A stretch of DNA of 7,238 bases from Marinilabiliales bacterium (GCA_002869305.1 PKTC01000108.1:708-7945); one strand, 5' to 3'. Positions 1 through 5,973 are shown, counted from the stretch's first letter. The notes: a model not told the origin generated them from the sequence alone. Translations and numbers: made by a program.

Positions 1-183
1 ATTCACAAGATCACCCAAAAGCTTAGGAAAAGCTAAACTGGCTAAACTAGATCCAAGCAAAAAAAACATCCCAACAATATACTCCAAACGATAAGGTTTA
101 ATGTATTTGTATAATTGAAAGGCTTTACTTAAGCCCTGTTTGTTAATTTTTTTTCTGGGTATTCTATACGATGAATTACTCAT
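1..183 (-). CDS. ABC transporter (MsbA-like exporter), N-terminal fragment
   Basis: This is the first 61 codons of a gene that continues past the left edge; the start is the ATG at 183-181. The translation begins MSNSSYRIPRKKINKQG, a basic cytoplasmic leader. Residues 22-32 (FQLYKYIKPYR) are the amphipathic elbow helix usual before the first membrane helix of ABC exporters of the MsbA/LmrA type. Residues 33-52 form a hydrophobic segment (YIVGMFFLLGSSLASLAF). The following PKLLGDLVN matches the P-x-L-G-x-L-(I/V) turn that ends the first membrane helix in this family. The ATP-binding domain lies outside the window, so neither substrate nor full domain order can be seen. The assignment rests on this short N-terminal pattern only; an inner-membrane half-transporter working as a dimer is the family norm. 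It is divergent from the small ORF at 336-500. Confidence 0.72.
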   Translation of the reverse strand, partial: MSNSSYRIPRKKINKQGLSKAFQLYKYIKPYRLEYIVGMFFLLGSSLASLAFPKLLGDLVN

Positions 184-222
184 GAATGTTTAATTTTTAT
201 AAATATACTAACAGTTTTTGGA

Positions 223-235
223 TTGAACGGTTCAA
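223..235. promoter_or_regulatory. 13-nt palindrome in divergent intergenic region (possible operator)
   Basis: TTGAAC-G-GTTCAA is a perfect 6-bp inverted repeat around one central base. It lies 40 nt upstream of the ABC transporter start and about 100 nt upstream of the small plus-strand ORF. A further copy of the half-site GTTCAA lies at 266-271. The symmetry and position suit a dimeric regulator, but a palindrome this short can occur by chance and no regulator is encoded in the window. Confidence 0.2.
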
Positions 236-252
236 GATCTTTTAATAAAAAC

Positions 253-284
253 TTGACAAAGACATGTTCAATTTCATAACTTTA
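253..284 (+). promoter_or_regulatory. Candidate promoter for the small basic ORF
   Basis: TTG at 253-255 and TAACTTTA at 277-284 are 21 nt apart. They resemble the Bacteroidota primary-sigma pattern (TTTG, 19-21 nt, TAnnTTTG) with one mismatch in the -7 box. A transcript from here would start near 290 and leave a leader of about 45 nt before the ATG at 336. AT-rich DNA yields such matches easily, so this is tentative. Confidence 0.3.
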
Positions 285-335
285 TGGAACAGGATAAACA
301 AGAAATAGTTAGGGTATTCATCTAAAGTATCATGT

Positions 336-500
336 ATGTCACACGAGAAAACAATTCACGACGGGAAAAAGAACCCATTTAAGAAAATCAAAGAAAAAAG
401 AGCTGAATTGAAAGCAAAACGCGCTGAAAGAAAAGCTAGAAATGCGGAAGATTCTAAACAGCATCGAAAACCAAGACACAAAAAGTCTAAAATGACATAA
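336..500 (+). CDS. Small highly basic protein, 54 aa, function unknown
   Basis: The ATG at 336 opens a 54-codon frame ending in TAA at 498-500. An ATG four bases earlier (332) opens another frame that stops after 16 codons, so 336 is the sensible start. The product has 15 Lys, 6 Arg and 4 His against 7 acidic residues, with no Cys or Trp. The middle (about residues 16-38, with KEKRAELKAKRAERKARNAE) looks like one charged alpha helix; the tail is a Lys/Arg/His-rich stretch. There is no signal peptide or membrane segment. Support for a real gene comes from the candidate promoter upstream and a strong hairpin terminator starting 11 nt after the stop. No family was recognised. The charge suggests nucleic-acid or ribosome binding, but that is inference only. 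It is also possible that the ORF is not translated. Confidence 0.55.
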   Translation: MSHEKTIHDGKKNPFKKIKEKRAELKAKRAERKARNAEDSKQHRKPRHKKSKMT

Positions 501-510
501 TCCTGATTAA

Positions 511-535
511 AAATCCCGGTAAAGAACCGGGATTT
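511..535. terminator. Bidirectional rho-independent terminator
   Basis: AAATCCCGGT (511-520) pairs perfectly with ACCGGGATTT (526-535) around the loop AAAGA. The GC-rich core and flanking A/T runs (AAAAA on the left, TTT on the right) let it work on both strands. It sits between the convergent small ORF (ends at 500) and the minus-strand mutase homologue (ends at 542), and so should end both transcripts. Confidence 0.85.
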
Positions 536-541
536 CTATAT

Positions 542-1744
542 TTATTGCTTAAGTAATTTTTTTATGAATTCATCTCCTTTAAGCAATCCATAAAAGCCTT
601 CTTTTGTATCTTCTTCGTTATAATATAATACACCATCTGGTTCTTCACCGTGATGATAAATAATAAAAGGAACCGGATCGTGTGTATGTGTTTTTAATTC
701 GCATGGTGTTGGGTGATCAGGAATTAAAGCAATTGCAATCTCTTCATTCATTTTTTCAGTCTCTTCCATGATGTATTTTACAACTCTTTGGTCGAGATAT
801 TCAATCGTTTTTTTCTTTAATTCATAATCCCCTTCGTGCCCGGCTTCATCACTGGCTTCAATGTGTAAGTATACCAGATCCACCTCTTGTAAAGCATCAA
901 CAGCAGCTTTTGCTTTTCCTTCATAATTTGTATTATACAATCCGGTTGATCCGGGAACTTTTATGGCTTTCATACCAGCATATTTCCCTATACCATAAAG
1001 TAAGTCTACCGCAGAAATCATAGCTCCTGAAATTCCGTATGATTCTTGTAATGTTTTCATTTCAGGCTTATTTCCTGGCGACCAGGGCCAAATAGAATTA
1101 CCCGGATCTTTTCCTTCTGCAATACGTTTTTTGTTCACTGGATGATTTTTTAAAATCTCTTGTGATCTTACAATCAAATTATTTAAAATATCTGCCGTTG
1201 TAGTATCTTCATCTTTGGCTCTAATCATTACATCCTTAAATGGAGTTCCTGGAACATCATGTGGCGGAGTACAATCAATATTTGTTTTTCCGTCCTTAAG
1301 AACCAGTAAATGACGATAACTTACCCCAGGATAAAATTTTATTTTATCAGTTTCCAACTCATTCTGAAGTGCTTCAATTAATTCATGTGCTTCTTCATTA
1401 GAAATATGTCCTGCAGAATGATTTTTAATTTTTTCATCTTCAATACAAACCAAATTGCAACGCATGGCCATATCATTCGCATTTAATTCAATTCCCATGC
1501 TGGCAGCTTCTAAAACTCCCCTTCCCTGGTATACTTTCTTTACATCAAAGCCAAGAACAGCCATGTTTGCTATTTCGCTTCCGGGAGGCATATCTAAAGG
1601 AACTGTTTCCAATTTACCACACCTTCCTTTTTTGCACAATTCATCAATATTTGGAGTATTAGCGGCCATTAAAGGCGTTTTATTACCAAGCTCCTTTATT
1701 GGGTAATCTGCCATACCATCTCCAAGAATAATTATATATTTCAT
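542..1744 (-). CDS. Archaeal-type phosphoglycerate mutase homologue, probable homoserine kinase
   Basis: A 400-residue member of the alkaline phosphatase/independent phosphoglycerate mutase superfamily (ApgM branch). Visible metal and catalytic motifs are LGDGMAD at 7-13 (metal-ligand Asp9), PPGSEIANMAVLGFD at 53-67 (nucleophile Ser56), EASDEAGHEGD at 296-306 (Asp299, His303), PDHPTP at 342-347 (Asp343, His344) and KTHTHDPVPF at 351-360 (His353/His355). Length and motif order are those of a complete protein. Proteins of this branch are often named cofactor-independent phosphoglycerate mutase. In Bacteroidota and some other bacteria lacking a GHMP-type ThrB, a sister clade is annotated as proposed homoserine kinase (TIGR02535, from memory) because it sits beside threonine genes. 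Here it lies 30 nt downstream of thrC on the same strand, which favours phosphorylation of homoserine to O-phosphohomoserine over a glycolytic role. That choice is inference from context; the superfamily call is firm. The ATG at 1744-1742 gives the canonical MKYIIILGDG N-terminus. No Shine-Dalgarno is visible. Confidence 0.85.
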   Translation of the reverse strand: MKYIIILGDGMADYPIKELGNKTPLMAANTPNIDELCKKGRCGKLETVPLDMPPGSEIANMAVLGFDVKKVYQGRGVLEAASMGIELNANDMAMRCNLVCIEDEKIKNHSAGHISNEEAHELIEALQNELETDKIKFYPGVSYRHLLVLKDGKTNIDCTPPHDVPGTPFKDVMIRAKDEDTTTADILNNLIVRSQEILKNHPVNKKRIAEGKDPGNSIWPWSPGNKPEMKTLQESYGISGAMISAVDLLYGIGKYAGMKAIKVPGSTGLYNTNYEGKAKAAVDALQEVDLVYLHIEASDEAGHEGDYELKKKTIEYLDQRVVKYIMEETEKMNEEIAIALIPDHPTPCELKTHTHDPVPFIIYHHGEEPDGVLYYNEEDTKEGFYGLLKGDEFIKKLLKQ

Positions 1745-1774
1745 AGCTTAATTCAGATTTTGGATTCAAAATTA

Positions 1775-3139
1775 CTATCTATAGTTATTGGTAAGGTATT
1801 TCTTAAACTTTAAATAATCATTTTCAAGCGTATCAAATTTTTCTTCTTTATGTTCTAATCCTTGAAGACTTTCAGGCAATTTAGGATCAAACTTAAGGAT
1901 TTTGATAATTTCATTTGGGAACTTGGCAGGATGTGCGGTTTCTAAGGAAATACACAACTGATCTTTATGAATATTATACTCCTTGCAATAATCCATTAGG
2001 CCTTTCCAACCAACAGAACCATGTGGCTCCAAAATCAAATCATACTCATCATATGCATCATGAATCATTTCATTCGTTTCTTGATCAGTAACACTCACAG
2101 AATAAATATCATTTCTCATTTGTTCCATATCCGGAGCCTTTGAGATTTCTCCCTTTTCGTTCATAACTCCACCGTATAGTGCCACTAACCGGGCTAAATT
2201 ACTTGGATGTACAACATTCATTGCACTTGACAAACAATTTTTCGACGGTTCTATTTTATTATAAAAACCAGTTTTTAAGAATGCTGGAAATTCATCATTT
2301 TCATTTACGGAAATTATAAATTTCTTAATAGGTAATCTCATGTGTTTTGCCAATACACCTCCCATCATATCGCCAAAGTTACCTGATGGCACTGAAAATA
2401 TTACGTCATCAGAATCTTTGCCTGATCTCAGTCGGGAGAAAGAATAAAAATAATATACAATTTGTGGAATCAATCGTCCTATATTAATTGAATTAGCAGA
2501 TGATAGGTTTAAATCATCTAGTTCCGGATCAGAAAATGCCTCTTTTACAAGAGCTTGACAATCATCAAACTTACCATTAAGGGAAATAATTTGAATATTT
2601 TCTCCCAGCGTTGTCATTTGCTTTCTCTGACGATCTGTAACTTCGCCATCAGGAAATAAAACCAAAACCTTGATATTGTCTAAACCATAAAACGCATTGG
2701 CAATAGCACTTCCAGTATCGCCAGAAGTAGCTGTTAAAATCAACAGTTTACGATTTTCTTTCTGGATGTAGTAGTTCATTAACCGACCCATCATTCGTGC
2801 TGCAAAATCTTTAAATGAAGCAGTCGGGCCTTGATCTAAGCGCATAAAAAACTTATTATCTATGCCTTTTTCTAGTGGAATTTTAAAATTATATGCATCT
2901 TTAACCAAAGCTAATAATTCATTATCATCAATTTGCCCTACCAGAAATTTTTTAAAAACTTCAAAAGCAATTTGATAATATTCTTTATTTGAAAAACTCT
3001 TAATTTCATCAGCTGTTAAAGTTGGTATTGTTTTTGGCATATACAAACCCCTATCAGGAGCCAATCCTTTTAAAAGTGCTTCGCTAAAAGTAACTTCACC
3101 AGCCTTAAGGTTTGTTGAATAGTATTTTATCGATTCCAT
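1775..3139 (-). CDS. thrC: Threonine synthase
   Basis: A complete 454-residue fold-type II PLP enzyme that converts O-phospho-L-homoserine and water into L-threonine and phosphate in the cytoplasm. Motifs in order: the ThrC N-terminal domain pattern (YYSTN, then FSEALLKGLAPDRGLYMP at about 18-35); the PLP-lysine segment GPTASFKDFAAR at 104-115 with Schiff-base Lys110; the phosphate-binding TATSGDTGSA at 136-145; and SVPSGNFGD at 249-257. Length fits the long bacterial/yeast-type ThrC. The ATG at 3139-3137 gives the expected MESIKYYSTN start. The gene ends in TAG, so TAG acts as a stop in this genome. The mutase-like probable homoserine kinase follows after 30 nt and is likely co-transcribed, giving two consecutive steps. 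A 25-bp tandem repeat with a promoter-like box lies immediately upstream. Confidence 0.96.
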   Translation of the reverse strand: MESIKYYSTNLKAGEVTFSEALLKGLAPDRGLYMPKTIPTLTADEIKSFSNKEYYQIAFEVFKKFLVGQIDDNELLALVKDAYNFKIPLEKGIDNKFFMRLDQGPTASFKDFAARMMGRLMNYYIQKENRKLLILTATSGDTGSAIANAFYGLDNIKVLVLFPDGEVTDRQRKQMTTLGENIQIISLNGKFDDCQALVKEAFSDPELDDLNLSSANSINIGRLIPQIVYYFYSFSRLRSGKDSDDVIFSVPSGNFGDMMGGVLAKHMRLPIKKFIISVNENDEFPAFLKTGFYNKIEPSKNCLSSAMNVVHPSNLARLVALYGGVMNEKGEISKAPDMEQMRNDIYSVSVTDQETNEMIHDAYDEYDLILEPHGSVGWKGLMDYCKEYNIHKDQLCISLETAHPAKFPNEIIKILKFDPKLPESLQGLEHKEEKFDTLENDYLKFKKYLTNNYR

Positions 3140-3143
3140 TATA

Positions 3144-3193
3144 AAAAATTATGCAGTAAAACTAATATAAAAATTATGCAGCAAAATTAATAT
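3144..3193. repeat. Two-copy 25-bp tandem repeat abutting thrC start
   Basis: Two adjacent 25-nt units, 3144-3168 and 3169-3193, both begin AAAAATTATGCAG on the plus strand and differ at only two positions (T/C at unit position 14, C/T at position 19). The array ends four bases from the thrC start codon, so both copies lie in the thrC leader or promoter. On the minus strand each unit carries a TAnnTTTG-like box: TAATTTTG in the distal copy and TAGTTTTA in the proximal one. Confidence 0.8.
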
Positions 3194-3214
3194 AAACTTC
3201 TTAGAATACAGCAA
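3182..3214 (-). promoter_or_regulatory. Candidate thrC promoter
   Basis: On the minus strand TAATTTTG (3189-3182) matches the Bacteroidota -7 consensus TAnnTTTG exactly. A TTG at 3214-3212 lies 22 nt upstream, slightly longer than the usual 19-21, and it overlaps the base of the preceding hairpin. Transcription would start near 3175, giving a leader of roughly 35 nt to the thrC ATG. The -7 box lies inside the distal copy of the tandem repeat. Confidence 0.4.
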
Positions 3215-3238
3215 GCCTGCCTAAAATTAGACAGGCTT
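3213..3238 (-). terminator. Hairpin after the PLP-enzyme gene (probable terminator)
   Basis: AAGCCTG (3213-3219) pairs with CAGGCTT (3232-3238). After one C/A mismatch the stem continues CTAA (3221-3224) with TTAG (3227-3230), leaving a two-base loop. It lies 27 nt past the stop of the PLP-enzyme gene. The minus-strand sequence that follows (GCTGTATTC) is not a good U-tract, so termination may be partial and some read-through into thrC is possible. Confidence 0.5.
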
Positions 3239-3265
3239 TGCAGTAATCCATTTCATATATGTTAC

Positions 3266-3592
3266 TTATCTTCTTAAACTAGCAGAAGATGCACCCCCGG
3301 CCGAATATTCAGGAGCTGTATTTTCTATTTTCTTACCATCAAGTACAGCTAAAGCTTGTTCTAAGTCAGCGATAATATCGTCAGGATGCTCTGCACCAAC
3401 ATTTAAGCGGATTAAGTTTCCTGGTATATCTGCTAATTTACGTCCTTCTTCACCTTGCTGTTGATGGGTAGAAATCGCAGGAATTGTTGCTACCGATTTA
3501 ATTCTACCTAAATCAGTTGCTCTCCAGATTCTTTGTAAGCCATCAAATACGTCTCGTGCAGCTTGAGAACCACCTTTCACCCGGAAAGACAT
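3266..3592 (-). CDS. C-terminal part (108 aa) of the interrupted PLP enzyme
   Basis: This open stretch is in the same frame as the upstream part and begins at the first ATG after the TAG (MSFRVKGG). It holds the family's C-terminal domain: SVATIPAISTHQQQGEEGR (codons 413-431 of the full frame) corresponds to the conserved S-x-x-T/S-H segment, and NLIRLNVGAEHPDDIIADLEQAL (439-461) is the classic RLSVG-type segment, whose Arg (442) binds the substrate carboxylate. The last ~20 residues (NTAPEYSAGGASSASLRR) are a low-complexity tail. It has no cofactor site of its own and is not a standalone enzyme. Production would need restart at the ATG or read-through of the TAG; no ribosome-binding signal is visible ahead of it. 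Annotate it as part of the same gene. Confidence 0.6.
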   Translation of the reverse strand: MSFRVKGGSQAARDVFDGLQRIWRATDLGRIKSVATIPAISTHQQQGEEGRKLADIPGNLIRLNVGAEHPDDIIADLEQALAVLDGKKIENTAPEYSAGGASSASLRR

Positions 3593-3640
3593 TAAATGAC
3601 CATATCTATTAACCTTGGCATTATATAAATCATCACTTTC

Positions 3641-3643
3641 CTA
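3641..3643 (-). other. In-frame amber (TAG) codon inside the PLP-enzyme gene
   Basis: The minus strand reads GTT GAT TAG GAA AGT here. TAG is one base away from TCG (Ser), TTG, TGG, CAG, AAG, GAG, TAC and TAT, so a single substitution explains it. No hairpin suited to recoding was noticed immediately 3' of it. Confidence 0.9.
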
Positions 3644-4732
3644 ATCAACAAGAACTAAATATTTTTTAGCCAAGTCATGCAATGGATGTGATTCTAATCC
3701 AAGATAATCAACCTTTTCAATGTGCTTGTGTTTCTCTAGAAATTTAGCAACTTTCATTGTACTTCTACTCATTAAATCAATCTTAGAGCGAAGCGTTCTG
3801 ATATCATTAAGCGTTAGCACAGCATTTATAGGTGAAATATTAGGTCCATTATCTCTGTTTGGTAATGCTTTAATATACATCCCAAAATCAGCTTTCATTC
3901 CCGGATTATCAATGTTTGAAGTAAGATTTTTTCGTGCAATTACTGCTCCCGAAACTCCAAAACCACTTGATGTTAATGTTTTAGTAATGGATTGAACAAC
4001 GATATCAGCACCATACGCTAAAGGTCTTAATAAAGCTGGCGTTGCAACGGTTGAGTCAATGATTAGAGGAATACCATATTTGTGAGCTAATTGTGCTACT
4101 TTTTCAAGATCGAAAAATGATTGTCCTGGATTACTTGGCATTTCTCCATAAAGAAATCGTGTATTTTCGTCAATCAAAGATTCCCACTCATCCAGATTAT
4201 TTGAATTAATAACCTTGCGCCATTTAATATTTCTTTCTTCATCCTTTCTTACAGCGAATTGTTGGAATGTTCCTCCATACACTTGTGTGCTTGCAACAAA
4301 ATTTATGGGTTTGCTTGGATCATTCTTATCAACTACCAAGAAGGGTTCACATGCGCTATAAATGGCCGACATTCCTGATGATGTGGCACAGCAAGATGCT
4401 TCAATATCAGTTCCGTATGTTTCCAGAAGAGCTAACACACCTTCTAGATAATACATGCTTGGATTTCCAATTCTTGAATAGCACCATGTTGGAATCTGAT
4501 AGCTCAATGCCGCTTCCATTTCGTCTGAATCTCGGAATCCTTGAGATGCCGACATGTACATGGGTTCAATTGTTGATCCTTGATTAAAATCTAAGGCTTC
4601 CTGCATGGAGTATACTCCATGAACAGCAATGGTGTCGAATTTACAGTTTTTGATTTTCTTTTTGTACTCATTGTGCCAGTTCATAGCACGCTTCCCAGCT
4701 TCAATGTAGTGATTAATACCTTGAGAACTCAT
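3641..4732 (-). CDS. N-terminal part (363 aa) of the interrupted Cys/Met-metabolism PLP enzyme
   Basis: This is the part that would be translated up to the TAG. It contains most of the PLP-binding large domain: YSRIGNPS at 85-92 (phosphate-contacting Tyr/Arg of the neighbouring subunit), ATSSGMSAIY at 116-125 (cofactor loop), IIDSTVATP at 224-232 (Asp226, expected to contact the pyridine nitrogen) and VVQSITKTLTSSG at 245-257 (Schiff-base Lys251). It stops at DLAKKYLVLVD, before the C-terminal domain that binds the substrate carboxylate. If made alone it would probably be inactive or unstable. A later in-frame Met (Met17) exists, but the first ATG lies about 50 nt downstream of a good promoter and is preferred. 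No Shine-Dalgarno is seen. Confidence 0.8.
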   Translation of the reverse strand: MSSQGINHYIEAGKRAMNWHNEYKKKIKNCKFDTIAVHGVYSMQEALDFNQGSTIEPMYMSASQGFRDSDEMEAALSYQIPTWCYSRIGNPSMYYLEGVLALLETYGTDIEASCCATSSGMSAIYSACEPFLVVDKNDPSKPINFVASTQVYGGTFQQFAVRKDEERNIKWRKVINSNNLDEWESLIDENTRFLYGEMPSNPGQSFFDLEKVAQLAHKYGIPLIIDSTVATPALLRPLAYGADIVVQSITKTLTSSGFGVSGAVIARKNLTSNIDNPGMKADFGMYIKALPNRDNGPNISPINAVLTLNDIRTLRSKIDLMSRSTMKVAKFLEKHKHIEKVDYLGLESHPLHDLAKKYLVLVD

Positions 4733-5046
4733 AATTAAGAGATTTTAGTTTTTGTTTATGTTGTAATTTTTATTGTAATTATAGCGAATCAAACATATTA
4801 ATTATCTATACAAAAATCAAATAAATAATTGCATTCATTACTTCTATTATTCAAATTACTTTCAAATAGCAACCTGGTTCCTTGAAAATAAATCATTAAT
4901 TAAGCAAAATGCAGAAATTTTGATTGAATACTTGGATTTTATAAAATTTTAACGGAGATAAGGTTCAGTCATACGAGGCATTATTATAAACAAATGCTTA
5001 GCTTAATTGTTATGTTTTCACAACTACTTAATTAAACACAATACGT
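4733..5046. other. 314-nt AT-rich divergent intergenic region
   Basis: The region separates the minus-strand PLP-enzyme gene from the plus-strand lipoprotein gene. No ORF or RNA gene was found. It holds the well-matched minus-strand promoter at 4790-4821. For the lipoprotein only weak candidates are visible: TATGTTTT near 5011-5018 without a clear upstream TTTG, and TTTG at 4919-4922 spaced 19 nt from a poor TAAAATTT box at 4942-4949. Several TTAATTAA-like runs reflect base composition. No riboswitch-like fold was recognised. The leader of the PLP gene is only about 50 nt, too short for most SAM riboswitch classes. Confidence 0.6.
4790..4821 (-). promoter_or_regulatory. Promoter of the PLP-enzyme gene
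   Basis: On the minus strand TTTG (4821-4818), a 20-nt spacer, then TATGTTTG (4797-4790) match the Bacteroidota primary-sigma consensus (TTTG, 19-21 nt, TAnnTTTG) without a mismatch. Transcription would start near 4783, leaving a leader of about 50 nt to the ATG at 4732. This is the best promoter match noticed in the window. Confidence 0.65.
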
Positions 5047-5973
5047 ATGAAAAAATTAGTTTTATTAATTCTGGTTTCAACGATTGCAATTAGTTCTTGT
5101 GACGATGAAACAAATGAAGGACCAAAAAATCCGGAAACGGCAGAAATTGTGAGTGTTGATCGTTTTAGCGATGCAGCAGCTACACTTATGAAAAGAAGTG
5201 AGAATGCCAATTTACCAGAGGCCAATGAACCTGTTAATTTTGATCTGGGGGATTTTATAACACAAGGTTATGGGCCAGATGGTAAAGTGGTTAAATATTA
5301 CAATTTTGATGTTCAAAAATTGGCACCTGCCCCTATTTATACACTATATAAAGAAGGCAGTGAAAGTCCTGTTGCAGATCAATTGAATGTTATTGATGTA
5401 ATTCCTGGCGAAACCGGATACAATGATTTCTGGGTTGTTTATAAAGTAATTGTACCGGAAGATTATGTAGCAAATACAGTTAGTAGTTATGATGATATTT
5501 TGGACAAGGGATATGAAATTGAGTATACCAAAACATTGGTTAATTGTCCTATCGTTCCGCAGGGTAGTACTGCAAGTTTAAGATTAGGAAATGAGAGTAC
5601 CTCTATTGATCGTGGTTGGTATAAAGATAAAATAGTGTACTACTTTACTTTTATGGAAGCTGAATTGCAAACCAATTCGGCAGGCTTAAATCCGATATCA
5701 CCCATTTATGTTACATTTAATATCAATCCTGATGATATGAATCCTGAAAGTGGGCCGGCATCGGGAGTTGTTACGGAAACAGGTTCTTTGCAAACACATG
5801 GTGTTGTTGCTACCGTTCCTGGTGATGCAGATTATTCTCCTTTGTGGTCAGTATATGTATACGACAATGCAGATTTTGATAGCGTAGATAACTTACAAAC
5901 TGCTCAAGCTGCCAATATATTGGCTGAAGGTGTTATGTATGTGAATTGCCCGATTGTGTATGTTGCTCTATAA
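5047..5973 (+). CDS. Two-repeat lipoprotein, probably surface-exposed, function unknown
   Basis: A 308-residue protein with a type II signal peptide: basic MKK, hydrophobic core LVLLILVSTIAI, then the lipobox ISSC with lipidated Cys18. The acidic DDE straight after the Cys resembles the export signals that send Bacteroidota lipoproteins to the outer face of the outer membrane. The mature part appears to hold two diverged copies of one domain, about residues 73-170 and 190-304. Matching blocks are KVVKYYNFDV with KIVYYFTFME, APIYTLY with SPIYVTF, VIPGETGYNDFWVVY with TVPGDADYSPLWSVY, and LVNCPIV (164-170) with YVNCPIV (298-304). Apart from Cys18 the only cysteines are Cys167 and Cys301, at equivalent places in the two copies. 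No family was recognised with confidence. The start at 5047 is fixed by the signal peptide. It is followed by a strong terminator. It shows no functional link to the neighbouring amino-acid genes. Confidence 0.85.
   Translation: MKKLVLLILVSTIAISSCDDETNEGPKNPETAEIVSVDRFSDAAATLMKRSENANLPEANEPVNFDLGDFITQGYGPDGKVVKYYNFDVQKLAPAPIYTLYKEGSESPVADQLNVIDVIPGETGYNDFWVVYKVIVPEDYVANTVSSYDDILDKGYEIEYTKTLVNCPIVPQGSTASLRLGNESTSIDRGWYKDKIVYYFTFMEAELQTNSAGLNPISPIYVTFNINPDDMNPESGPASGVVTETGSLQTHGVVATVPGDADYSPLWSVYVYDNADFDSVDNLQTAQAANILAEGVMYVNCPIVYVAL

Larger units (their letters stand above)
3266..4732 (-). pseudogene. O-acetylhomoserine sulfhydrylase/cystathionine gamma-synthase-type PLP enzyme, interrupted by one in-frame TAG
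   Basis: Reading from the ATG at 4732-4730 to the TAA at 3268-3266 gives one 488-position frame of the Cys/Met-metabolism PLP family (MetY/MetB/MetC type), broken only by TAG at codon 364 (3643-3641). The frame is identical on both sides, and the 16 codons after the TAG (ESDDLYNAKVNRYGHL) run straight into the C-terminal domain. There are no frameshifts, and both halves keep family motifs. The family uses O-acyl-homoserine, cystathionine or related substrates with PLP. The exact reaction cannot be fixed from sequence, but a place beside thrC fits homoserine-derived methionine synthesis. A near-consensus promoter remains upstream. The lesion is therefore either very recent, a sequencing or assembly error, or tolerated through suppression or restart. 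TAG recoding is unlikely because thrC ends in TAG. Confidence 0.75.

Noticed and set aside
1455..1706. Plus-strand 83-codon open frame opposite the mutase homologue
   Set aside because: It lies wholly antisense to a well-conserved gene, and its translation has no recognisable features.
3641..3643. TAG decoded as pyrrolysine or reassigned as a sense codon
   Set aside because: thrC in the same window ends in TAG with no open extension implied. The family does not use pyrrolysine, and no recoding structure or pyl genes are visible.
3720..4587. Two plus-strand open frames (3720-3995 and 4267-4587) opposite the PLP-enzyme gene
   Set aside because: Both are antisense shadows of the conserved PLP enzyme, with no promoter, signal or family resemblance.
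4733..4790. Possible SAM riboswitch in the leader of the PLP-enzyme gene
   Set aside because: The likely leader is about 50 nt, very AT-rich, and shows no convincing paired structure before the ATG.
5028..5225. Minus-strand 65-codon frame over the start of the lipoprotein gene
   Set aside because: It overlaps the signal peptide coding region of a well-supported gene and has no features of its own.
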